From the NCBI RefSeq assembly GCF_025452195.1, contig NZ_CP104973.1:3145001-3209000 (forward strand): 64,000 bases of DNA, read 5' to 3'. The notes beneath the pieces were generated by a model. The model ran no database searches, was not told the DNA's origin, and saw only the letters and a program-made list of their open reading frames with translations. Positions 1 through 7,197 of this stretch are shown here, piece after piece (position 1 is the first letter of the stretch; each line of letters begins with the position of its first letter). The stretch comes from Phyllobacterium zundukense. Lineage in GTDB: Bacteria; Pseudomonadota; Alphaproteobacteria; Rhizobiales; Rhizobiaceae. The position numbers and the translations under genes were made by a program.

Positions 1-203
1 TGATCTGGCTGCAGAGCCTCGAGGACGTGGCCAAGCTCCGACTGGTGCAGCTTGCCGACATGCGCCCTTAGAAAGAGAACGTCCCGGTCCGCAATAGCGG
101 CGCCGACACGCGCCAGATAGGACGTGCGGACAGCACCGTCCTCGCCATAGATGTTGGCATCCTCGTCTTCAGGTGCGGATTCCGGGAGAGTATCTGTTTC
201 CAT
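1..203 (-). CDS. mgtE: Magnesium transporter MgtE, N-terminal part (runs off the left edge)
   Basis: Only the first 67 codons are in the window. Translating the minus strand from the ATG at 203 gives an acidic leader, then RTSYLARVGAAIADRD, then AHVGKLHQSELGHVLEAL. This matches the opening of the cytosolic MgtE N domain, which precedes the CBS pair and the membrane channel of this Mg2+ transporter. In this family the N and CBS domains sense cytosolic Mg2+ and gate the pore. An AGG lies about 9 bases before the ATG. The reading frame is open to the edge. The call rests on remembered family resemblance over a short stretch, so the rest of the gene would settle it. Confidence 0.72.
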   Translation of the reverse strand, partial: METDTLPESAPEDEDANIYGEDGAVRTSYLARVGAAIADRDVLFLRAHVGKLHQSELGHVLEALQPD

Positions 204-296
204 CTATCCGCACCTGCCTTTCCTGACAAATATGGCGTCTCGTCAGTTAAAACTCAGTGTCCGTCTTGAAAGTCGCTGCGGCTAGTCAGATGGCGT

Positions 297-360
297 GGTT
301 TTCGAGAACCGGAGCGCAGCGTACATTAAGTACGTGAGCACCGGAAGCGCAGAAAAATCG
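297..360. repeat. Dispersed short repeat, family A, copy 1
   Basis: About 64 bases between the aldehyde dehydrogenase stop and the mgtE start. It has two similar halves, ACCGGAGCGCAG and ACCGGAAGCGCAG, separated by a palindromic GTAC-attaa-GTAC core, and ends in an A run. A second, diverged copy lies at 2031-2092. Both copies sit between co-directional genes, which fits a dispersed intergenic element able to fold in RNA. No protein is encoded. The rest of 204-398 shows nothing recognisable apart from the mgtE leader. Confidence 0.7.
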
Positions 361-398
361 CGTCAGATGACCGTCGCAACAGAGTTTCAAACCGACAC

Positions 399-1844
399 TC
401 AGGCAGCGTTGTCTTCCCAACCGCTGATCGCCTTCACTTCAAGGAAATCCTCGATCCCGAAGTGACCGCCTTCGCGCCCGATGCCCGACTGCTTGTAGCC
501 GCCGAACGGAGCGTCTGCTGCATGCTCGGCACCATTAATACGCACCATGCCAGCGCGCAACTGCTTCGACACGCGCTTGATGCGCTCGCGATCGCCCGAC
601 TGGATATAGGCAGCAAGACCGTATGGCGTGTCATTGGCGATCTCTACCGCTTCTTCCTCCGTGTCGAAGGGGATCATCGCCAGTACCGGTCCGAAGATTT
701 CTTCGCGGGCGATCGTCATGTCATTGTTGACGTCGGCGAAAACCGTCGGACGGACGTAGTAACCCCGATTGAAGCCTTCGGGGCGTCCGGTACCGCCGGC
801 AATCAGCCGCGCGCCTTCCTTGATGCCCTGCTCGATCAGTCCCTGCACCTTGTTGAACTGCATCTCAGACACAAGCGGACCCATGTGATCGCCGTCCTGC
901 GATGGATCGCCGACCTTGGTGGCCTTGGCGGTCTCGGCAGCGATTTCGGTCGCCTTGCCATAGACCGAGCGCTCAACCAGCATGCGCGTCGGTGCATTGC
1001 AGGACTGGCCGGTATTGTTGAACACATGCTCGACGCCGCGCTTGACGGCAGCTTCAACATCCGAATCTGCAAACACGATGTTCGGCGACTTGCCGCCGAG
1101 CTCCAGCGATACGCGTTTGACCGTATCGGCCGCAGCCTTGGTCACGGCAACGCCGGCGCGGGTGGAACCCGTGAACGACATCATGTCGATGCCGGGATGA
1201 GCTGACATGGCTGCACCAACTGATGGGCCATCACCATTGACCAAATTGAACACACCGGCAGGAAGACCCGAGGCATCGACCATTTCCGCAAAAATCACTG
1301 ATGAAATTGGCGCAATCTCGGAGGGCTTGAGAATGACGGTACACCCTGCGGCAATCGCTGGAACGACTTTCAGAACCACCTGGTTCATCGGCCAGTTCCA
1401 CGGCGTGATCAGGCCGCAGACACCGATCGGCTCGTACGCAAGCCGGACCGTGTCGTGACCGTTTAGCGGCCGCTCGAACTCGAACTCTTTGAGTGACCGG
1501 ATGAAAGCCTTGATATGGCCGGTCCCGGATGCCGCCTGTTCATCCAGCGCCATTGTGATCGGGGCGCCCATTTCGGACGAGATAGCCTTGGCCATATCGG
1601 CGATACGCGATTTATAAACGGCAAGCAGCCGCTCAAGCCACGCCAGGCGCTCTTCGCGGCTGGTCACGCTCCATGTGGTGAAAGCCTTGCGCGCGGCGGA
1701 TACGGCCTTGTCGACATCGGCTGCAGAACCCAGCGAGATCACGGCAAATGCCTGCTCGTCAGCCGGATTGATTACCTCAAGCTCTTTCGCCACTACCGGC
1801 GCTATCCACTTTCCATCGATATAGAAATCGGTCTTGCGAAGCAT
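399..1844 (-). CDS. NAD(P)-dependent aldehyde dehydrogenase
   Basis: A 481-residue protein of normal length for the ALDH superfamily, which oxidises aldehydes to carboxylates with NAD(P)+. Visible landmarks are the cofactor-domain ITPWNWP near 146-152, KPSE near 173, GSTRAG near 226, the general-base glutamate E248 in LELGGKSPN, and the catalytic cysteine C282 in NNTGQSCNAPTR. I chose the ATG at 1844 because AGGAGA lies just upstream; an in-frame start 14 codons earlier adds an unconserved basic tail and has no ribosome site. The substrate cannot be read from the sequence. It stands alone between two copies of repeat family A and is co-directional with pabBA. A betaine- or aminoaldehyde role would suit the nearby amine genes but is only a guess. 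Confidence 0.93.
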   Translation of the reverse strand: MLRKTDFYIDGKWIAPVVAKELEVINPADEQAFAVISLGSAADVDKAVSAARKAFTTWSVTSREERLAWLERLLAVYKSRIADMAKAISSEMGAPITMALDEQAASGTGHIKAFIRSLKEFEFERPLNGHDTVRLAYEPIGVCGLITPWNWPMNQVVLKVVPAIAAGCTVILKPSEIAPISSVIFAEMVDASGLPAGVFNLVNGDGPSVGAAMSAHPGIDMMSFTGSTRAGVAVTKAAADTVKRVSLELGGKSPNIVFADSDVEAAVKRGVEHVFNNTGQSCNAPTRMLVERSVYGKATEIAAETAKATKVGDPSQDGDHMGPLVSEMQFNKVQGLIEQGIKEGARLIAGGTGRPEGFNRGYYVRPTVFADVNNDMTIAREEIFGPVLAMIPFDTEEEAVEIANDTPYGLAAYIQSGDRERIKRVSKQLRAGMVRINGAEHAADAPFGGYKQSGIGREGGHFGIEDFLEVKAISGWEDNAA

Positions 1845-2030
1845 GGTCTGTCTCCTGCCTGTGGCTCTATGGATTATTTTTGACACTGCGCCGGATAAGT
1901 GACGGCGTGGTTCAGTTGAGTGTGTAGCGGATGATTGACGTTACGACCAACAGGAATATCGAACAAAGAGGCAAAAATAGCGGCGCCTTGAGGTTTATTG
2001 AGATTTGCGCCAGGACGAGTCGAAAATGGT

Positions 2031-2092
2031 GATTTTCGAGCACCGGAGCGCAGCGAACTTTTGGGTTCATGAGCACCGGCGCACAGAAAAAC
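2031..2092. repeat. Dispersed short repeat, family A, copy 2
   Basis: The second copy of the element at 297-360. It shares the TTTTCGAG lead, CACCGGAGCGCAGCG, and the closing GAGCACCGGCGCACAGAAAAA. The central palindrome is degraded compared with copy 1. It lies between pabA and the aldehyde dehydrogenase gene, again at the 3' side of a minus-strand gene. The rest of 1845-2107 holds no gene that I can support. Confidence 0.65.
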
Positions 2093-2107
2093 GCCATTTG
2101 CAGGCCG

Positions 2108-2698
2108 TCATGGCGCAAATCTCTTGAACCGGCGCGAAAGCCGCAGGAAATTGCCAAGCATGGCATGACCATATTCCGTCAATACTGATTCAGGGTGGAA
2201 CTGCACACCATAGGTGGGGTGGCTAATATGGGTGAGCCCCATGATCTCGCCGGCATCGGATCGCGCGGTCACCGACAGATCGCTGCCATCCTTGACAGAT
2301 TCCACGATCAGCGAGTGATAGCGGCCGGCGCGGAACGGGCTCGGCAGCCCCTTGAAGATGTCCGTCCCGCCATGATTGATAGCCGAGGCTCGCCCATGCA
2401 TCGGTTCCTGCGCTCGCACGACCTTGCCGCCAAAGACTTCGCCGATGCATTGATGGCCAAGGCAGATGCCGAGAATCGGCACCTGTCCGCTCAACCTCTC
2501 GATAATCTCCATCGATTGCCCGGCTTCGCGCGGCCCGCACGGCCCTGGTGAAACGACAATTGCTTGGGGTGCGAGCTGCTCCACCTCCGCCGCGGTAATC
2601 GCGTCATTGCGGACCACCTGCGTGTCGACGCCAAGTTCAGCAAAGTAGCGCGCCACGGTGAATACGAAGGAGTCGTAATTGTCGATGATCAGGATCAT
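2108..2698 (-). CDS. pabA: Aminodeoxychorismate synthase, glutamine amidotransferase subunit
   Basis: A 196-residue class I glutamine amidotransferase. The triad is clear: C79 in GICLGHQCIGE, and H168 and E170 in QFHPES. It opens with the family signature ILIIDNYDSFV. It releases ammonia from glutamine for the partner chorismate enzyme. Proteins of this type serve either anthranilate synthase (TrpG) or aminodeoxychorismate synthase (PabA). The start overlaps the stop of pabB by four bases (ATGA), so the partner here is PabB and the product feeds folate synthesis. Dual use in tryptophan synthesis, known in some bacteria, cannot be excluded. Confidence 0.9.
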   Translation of the reverse strand: MILIIDNYDSFVFTVARYFAELGVDTQVVRNDAITAAEVEQLAPQAIVVSPGPCGPREAGQSMEIIERLSGQVPILGICLGHQCIGEVFGGKVVRAQEPMHGRASAINHGGTDIFKGLPSPFRAGRYHSLIVESVKDGSDLSVTARSDAGEIMGLTHISHPTYGVQFHPESVLTEYGHAMLGNFLRLSRRFKRFAP

Positions 2699-4110
2699 GC
2701 CGCATCACCCTGATCGAAGACGGCAAAGATGCGCGCGGCCTTGTCCAGCGTTTCCTGATATTCCGCGGCTGGATCGGATAGCGCTGTAATACCGCCACCC
2801 GCTTGAAACACGGCCTTGCCGCCCTGAAACAGCACGGTGCGAATGCCGATATTGCCGTCGAAATTGCCATTGAACCCGATGAAACCGATCGAACCGCAAT
2901 AGACGCCCCGCGCCTCGCGCTCGATCTCGGTGATGATCTCCATCGCCCGCAGCTTTGGTGCGCCTGTGATTGACCCGCCCGGGAAGGCTGCCCTGATCAG
3001 ATCCATCAGGGATTTGCCTTCCATCAGCCGCCCCGTAACGGCGGAAACCAGATGATGGACGCTCGCATAGGTCTCGAGCCCGCAAAGAACGGGTGTCAGC
3101 ACGGAATGCGGTCGGCAAACGCGGGAAAGATCGTTGCGCATCAAATCGACGATCATCAGGTTCTCGGCTCGATCCTTCTCCGATTTGAGAAGTATGTCGG
3201 CGAGATTCTTGTCTTCGTCGGGATCTGACGACCGCGGCATCGTTCCCTTGATCGGTCGCGTCTCGACCTGGTCGCCCTTCACCGCGACAAACCGCTCCGG
3301 CGAGCTCGACGCGATTACGATATCGCCGTGATCCAGATAGGCGGCAAAAGTTGCGGCATTACGCCGGCGCAGTGCCTTGTAGAACTGCCACTTTACAAAG
3401 CCTTCCGGCAAATCGGCGATAAAACGCTGCGCGATGTTGGCCTGGAAGATATCGCCGTCGAGGATATATTCCACCACCTTGGCAACGGACTGCATATAGG
3501 CGTCGCGCTCGAAATTCGATCGCCAGGACCCTCGCGCAATCCTCTGCTGCCCGACATTCGAAGTCTCCTGTTTTGGCTCTTTGAGATGCCGCAGGAACAA
3601 TTCGGAACGCTCGATACTTTTCCTTTCCCGGGCAGCCTCGTCCGCTTCTGGCAATCCCGATGACAAAAGCCAGGCTTTTCCGGCCTGATGATCGAACGCC
3701 AGCACCACATCGTAGAAATACCAGGCGGCATCCGGCATCGAGCCTTGCGCCGGCGCATGGGGCTGCGGCAGGCGCTCCAGCAATCGCCCGAATTCATAAG
3801 AAAAATAGCCGATTGCGCCGCCCTGAAATGGCGGTAGACCGGGCTGATCATCGAGCCGGTAAAGGTCGCAATAGTGCGAAATCGCCTCGAGCGGGTGCCG
3901 GTCAACAGCGGCGCCATTCCAGCGCGCCACGCCCTTTTCCACGACGAGTTTGCCGAATGGATCCGCCGCCACATAGGAGTAGCGTCCAAGGGTGTCGTGA
4001 CGCATGGCACTGTCGAGAAAGCTCAATCCCCCGAGCGGCAACAATCGCTCGGCAGCTTCGACAGGTTCCAGCCATGGAATCTCACGAATATGCAAACGAC
4101 TCCTCCTCAA
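2695..4110 (-). CDS. pabB: Aminodeoxychorismate synthase, chorismate-binding subunit
   Basis: A 471-residue chorismate-utilising enzyme with the two-lobed TrpE/PabB fold. The motif PIKGT, with K288, separates PabB, which attacks chorismate through a lysine, from anthranilate synthases, which carry PIAGT. Other family landmarks are DGDIFQANIAQRF near 219-231, the ENLMIVDLMRND block, and PGGSITGAPK near the C-terminal half. With PabA it makes 4-amino-4-deoxychorismate for para-aminobenzoate and folate. The lyase PabC is not adjacent. Transcription runs pabB then pabA with a four-base overlap, so the pair is translationally coupled. The promoter must lie in 4111-4166, next to the long inverted repeat. 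Confidence 0.92.
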   Translation of the reverse strand: MRRSRLHIREIPWLEPVEAAERLLPLGGLSFLDSAMRHDTLGRYSYVAADPFGKLVVEKGVARWNGAAVDRHPLEAISHYCDLYRLDDQPGLPPFQGGAIGYFSYEFGRLLERLPQPHAPAQGSMPDAAWYFYDVVLAFDHQAGKAWLLSSGLPEADEAARERKSIERSELFLRHLKEPKQETSNVGQQRIARGSWRSNFERDAYMQSVAKVVEYILDGDIFQANIAQRFIADLPEGFVKWQFYKALRRRNAATFAAYLDHGDIVIASSSPERFVAVKGDQVETRPIKGTMPRSSDPDEDKNLADILLKSEKDRAENLMIVDLMRNDLSRVCRPHSVLTPVLCGLETYASVHHLVSAVTGRLMEGKSLMDLIRAAFPGGSITGAPKLRAMEIITEIEREARGVYCGSIGFIGFNGNFDGNIGIRTVLFQGGKAVFQAGGGITALSDPAAEYQETLDKAARIFAVFDQGDAA

Positions 4111-4166
4111 CTACCAGGCAATACATAATGTACAACTTCTCTGATCCATCATGAGCGACAGCGTTG

Positions 4167-4315
4167 TGCGTGGTTCGACAGGCTCACCATGAGGGAGGTG
4201 GGTTGTTTGCATGATAAACTTCTCCGTTGCAGAAGTTAATGAATGTCAACAGTGCAGATTCTAACTCCTTGCAGTGCAAACCACCTCCCTCATGGTGAGC
4301 CTGTCGAACCACGCA
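4167..4315. repeat. Long perfect inverted repeat, family B, copy 1
   Basis: Two 35-base arms, 4167-4201 and 4281-4315, are exact reverse complements around a 79-base spacer. Each arm reads TGCGTGGTTCGACAGG and then CTCACCATGAGGGAGGTGG. A related, longer copy sits at 49584-49747. The element lies between the pabB start and the stop of the Lrp-type gene, and has no coding potential. It resembles REP-like mobile palindromes that are common in alphaproteobacterial intergenic space. Confidence 0.85.
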
Positions 4316-4355
4316 TGCCGCCACTGCACGCATTGGAATCGCACTCAATCACCAA

Positions 4356-4778
4356 CTAACTTTTGCGAGTGGACAACAGAATACTTGTCTCCGTCGAGGT
4401 GATTCCGTCAATATGGCGAATGTCGCGCAATGTCCGGTCAAAGGCCTCCAGGGTCTCGACTTCGATTTCGGCAACGATATCCCAGCGCCCGTTCGTGGTA
4501 TGCAGCGCACGGATTTCCGGAAAGCCTTGCAACCGCCGCACAACCTTTTCTGCGGCTTGCCCCGCAACCTCGATCATGGCAACGGCCCGGACGCCATAAA
4601 TGCCCGCACCTGCCTTCAAGTTGACGGTGAAACTCTGAATCGTGCCGTTTGTGGTCAGTCTGTCGATACGCGTCCGCACCGTAGCACGCGAAATACCCAG
4701 AATCGTTGCCATGGATGAAACCGGCAGGCGGCAATCATCCCGCAGCAAAGACAATAATTTGCGGTCTACATCATCCAT
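4356..4778 (-). CDS. Lrp/AsnC-family transcriptional regulator
   Basis: A 140-residue protein of typical Lrp/AsnC length. The N-terminal winged helix-turn-helix spans about 1-60 (DDVDRKLLSLLRDDCRLPVS, then LGISRATVRTRIDRL). The C-terminal RAM ligand-sensing domain follows, with VRRLQGFPEIRALHTTNGRWD. Members form dimers or octamers and respond to amino acids. It is divergent from arginase and ornithine aminotransferase, so activation of arginine/ornithine catabolism in response to an amino acid is the natural reading. A 24-base dyad in the shared promoter region is the likely target. Confidence 0.93.
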   Translation of the reverse strand: MDDVDRKLLSLLRDDCRLPVSSMATILGISRATVRTRIDRLTTNGTIQSFTVNLKAGAGIYGVRAVAMIEVAGQAAEKVVRRLQGFPEIRALHTTNGRWDIVAEIEVETLEAFDRTLRDIRHIDGITSTETSILLSTRKS

Positions 4779-4809
4779 CGTCTTCCAATCTGATCAAATT
4801 GATTGAGCA

Positions 4810-4833
4810 AAATGCGCATTAATATGTGCATTT
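4810..4833. promoter_or_regulatory. Dyad operator candidate between the Lrp-type gene and arginase
   Basis: AAATGCGCAT, a four-base TAAT centre and ATGTGCATTT form an AT-centred dyad with one mismatch per arm pair. Its symmetry and AT-rich middle suit an Lrp/AsnC-type dimer. It lies 31 bases before the regulator start and 112 before the arginase start, so it could serve both autoregulation and activation. Binding is inferred. Confidence 0.55.
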
Positions 4834-4945
4834 CTATCAGGATGCTGTCTTTTTGTCACCGCGTCGAAGTGCCAATATCACTGCCGAAACGTGATAATCT
4901 TGGTTAGATCCCTGACCCCTTCAAACGCGAGAGTGACAGCTGTTC

Positions 4946-5935
4946 ATGAACATGCAGAACAATTTCGAGGACACGCACAAGCAGAAGCTGACCGTCATCG
5001 GCGCGCCGATCGAAGAAGGTGCCGGAAGGCTTGGCGCATTGATGGGGCCCGCTGCGCTGCGCACTGCCGGGCTGATCCATATGCTCGAAGATCTTGGCCA
5101 CCCGGTGGAAGATCGCGGTGATTTGCGTCTCCCGAAGACATTGCCTGTTGTTCCGCCTGTCCAGGGTCTTGCGCATTACATCGAGAAAATCGCTGCCTGG
5201 TCCCGCATGCTGGCCGTCGAGACCTATGACGCAATGATAAACGGCACGTTCCCGGTCATTCTTGGCGGCGATCATAGCCTGTCCATGGGATCGATTGGCG
5301 GCGTCGCGCGCTATTGCGAAGAGCACAACCGCGAATTGTTTGTGCTCTGGCTCGACGCGCATTCCGATTTCAATACGCCCGCCACCTCACCATCCGGCAA
5401 CATGCACGGCATGTCGGCAGCGCTCCTTTGCCGCGAACCCGGCCTTGAAGGCGTCTTTGGCGATGAGCCGCATGGTTTCGTCAAACCGGAAAACCTGCAT
5501 CTTTTCGGCATTCGCTCCATCGACAAGACCGAACGCGTCCTTCTGCGTGAGCGAGGCATCGATGTCATCGACATGCGACAGATCGATGAGTTCGGCGTTG
5601 TCAAACTGCTGCGGCGCATTATCGAGCGCGTACAGAAGGCCAACGGCATCCTGCATGTCAGTTTTGATGTGGATTTCGTCGATCCGTCCTTTGCACCGGG
5701 CGTCGGAACCACCGTTCCTGGCGGCGCGACCTACCGCGAAGCGCATCTCGTCATGGAGATGCTGCACGATTCCGGCGTCGTCGGTTCGCTCGATGTGGTT
5801 GAGCTCAACCCGTTTCTGGATGAGCGCGGCAAGAGTGCCCTGCTGCTCGTCGATCTCGTTGCCAGCCTGTTCGGCCGGCAGATTTTCGACAAACCGACAT
5901 TATCCGAACAGAGCGCTGCCGCTCTGAACGTATGA
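4946..5935 (+). CDS. rocF: Arginase
   Basis: A 329-residue ureohydrolase that splits L-arginine into ornithine and urea in the cytosol. All binuclear manganese ligands are visible: H110 in GGDHS, D137, H139 and D141 in DAHSDFN, and D241 and D243 in SFDVDFVDP. The SFDVDFVDPSFAPGVGT block favours arginase over agmatinase. The first ATG has a weak ribosome site (GAGAGTGA); a second in-frame ATG lies two codons downstream. The next gene starts 17 bases after the stop and encodes ornithine aminotransferase, so the pair makes an arginase-pathway operon. The divergent Lrp-type gene is the likely regulator. Some species call this gene arcB or argI. Confidence 0.95.
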   Translation: MNMQNNFEDTHKQKLTVIGAPIEEGAGRLGALMGPAALRTAGLIHMLEDLGHPVEDRGDLRLPKTLPVVPPVQGLAHYIEKIAAWSRMLAVETYDAMINGTFPVILGGDHSLSMGSIGGVARYCEEHNRELFVLWLDAHSDFNTPATSPSGNMHGMSAALLCREPGLEGVFGDEPHGFVKPENLHLFGIRSIDKTERVLLRERGIDVIDMRQIDEFGVVKLLRRIIERVQKANGILHVSFDVDFVDPSFAPGVGTTVPGGATYREAHLVMEMLHDSGVVGSLDVVELNPFLDERGKSALLLVDLVASLFGRQIFDKPTLSEQSAAALNV

Positions 5936-5952
5936 CACAATAGGAGGATATT

Positions 5953-7164
5953 TTGCTGCACACAGCCGCTGATTTGATTTCGACGGAATCCCGCCTCGGG
6001 GCGCACAACTACAAGCCGCTCGATGTGGTGCTGGAGCGCGGCGAAGGCGTGTACGTATGGGATATCGACGGCAATCGCTACCTTGACTGCCTCTCAGCCT
6101 ATTCGGCCGTCAACCAGGGCCATTGCCATCCCAAAATCCTGAAAGCAATGACCGAACAGGCAGGCAAGCTCACGCTCACCTCCCGCGCCTTCCGCAATGA
6201 CCAGTTGGCCCTGTTCTACGAAGAACTCGCCGCCCTCACCGGCTCGCATAAGATCCTGCCGATGAACAGCGGCGCAGAAGCTGTCGAAACCGCCATCAAG
6301 GCCGTGCGCAAATGGGGTTACGAGGTCAAGGGCGTTCCGGAAAACGCCGCAGAAATCATCGTCTGTTCGGATAATTTCCATGGCCGCACCATGGGTATCG
6401 TCGGCTTCAGCACCGATCCTTCGGCCCGCGATAATTTCGGCCCGTTCGCGCCGGGCTTCAAGGTCGTCCCCTTTGGCGATACCGACGCGTTTGCAGCGGC
6501 ACTGACCCCCAACACCGTCGGTTTTCTTGTCGAGCCGATCCAGGGCGAAGCCGGCGTGATCATTCCGCCGAAGGGCTATTTCACCAAGGTGCGCGAACTT
6601 TGCACCGAGAATAACGTCACGCTCATCCTCGATGAAATCCAGACCGGTCTTGGCCGCACCGGCGCCTTGCTTGCCGAAGCGCACGAAGGCATCGAAGCGG
6701 ACGTAACGTTGATCGGCAAGGCGCTCTCCGGTGGTTTTTACCCAGTCTCGGCGGTGCTTTCCAACAGTGATGTTCTCGGCGTGCTCAAGCCCGGACAGCA
6801 CGGCAGCACCTTTGGTGGAAATCCGCTCGCCTGCGCTATTGCCCGCGCCGCGCTGCGGGTGCTCACCGAAGAAGACATGATCGAGAATTCCCGCATCGAG
6901 GGCGACTATTTCCTGCAGGAGCTCAAAGGCATTCGCAGCAATATCGTGCGCGAAGTACGCGGCCGCGGGCTGATGCTGGCGGTCGAACTGCATCCGGAAG
7001 CAGGCGGCGCCAACCGTTTCTGCTACGAGCTCAAGGCGCGCGGCATCCTCGCCAAGGACACCCATGGCGATACGATCCGCATCGCTCCGCCACTCGTCAT
7101 CAAGCGAGATCAGGTCGATTGGGCGCTGGAGCAGTTCAATACGGTGCTCACCAGGATGAATTGA
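5953..7164 (+). CDS. rocD: Ornithine aminotransferase
   Basis: A 403-residue class III PLP aminotransferase that moves the delta-amino group of ornithine to 2-oxoglutarate, giving glutamate semialdehyde. Visible family blocks are the N-terminal [21 protein letters not shown], the cofactor-site [12 protein letters not shown] near 97-108, [12 protein letters not shown] near 226, and the Schiff-base lysine in [25 protein letters not shown] follows. Translation starts at TTG; AGGAGG five bases before it decides this start. It is transcribed with arginase and completes conversion of arginine to glutamate semialdehyde. A perfect hairpin closes the operon. Confidence 0.95.
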   Translation: MLHTAADLISTESRLGAHNYKPLDVVLERGEGVYVWDIDGNRYLDCLSAYSAVNQGHCHPKILKAMTEQAGKLTLTSRAFRNDQLALFYEELAALTGSHKILPMNSGAEAVETAIKAVRKWGYEVKGVPENAAEIIVCSDNFHGRTMGIVGFSTDPSARDNFGPFAPGFKVVPFGDTDAFAAALTPNTVGFLVEPIQGEAGVIIPPKGYFTKVRELCTENNVTLILDEIQTGLGRTGALLAEAHEGIEADVTLIGKALSGGFYPVSAVLSNSDVLGVLKPGQHGSTFGGNPLACAIARAALRVLTEEDMIENSRIEGDYFLQELKGIRSNIVREVRGRGLMLAVELHPEAGGANRFCYELKARGILAKDTHGDTIRIAPPLVIKRDQVDWALEQFNTVLTRMN

Positions 7165-7173
7165 GTTGGATAG

Positions 7174-7195
7174 CTGGCCGGGCAAACCCGGCCAG
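7174..7195. terminator. Perfect hairpin between convergent genes
   Basis: CTGGCCGGG, loop CAAA, CCCGGCCAG: a nine-pair GC-rich stem with a four-base loop. It sits in the 33-base gap between the ornithine aminotransferase stop and the stop of the convergent flavoprotein gene. Being symmetric, it can serve both strands. The U run is poor, so its strength is uncertain. Confidence 0.75.
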
Positions 7196-7197
7196 TT

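Noticed and set aside
2108..2698. Anthranilate synthase TrpG as the primary name
   Set aside because: The coupled partner carries PIKGT with lysine, the PabB hallmark, and no trp gene is adjacent.
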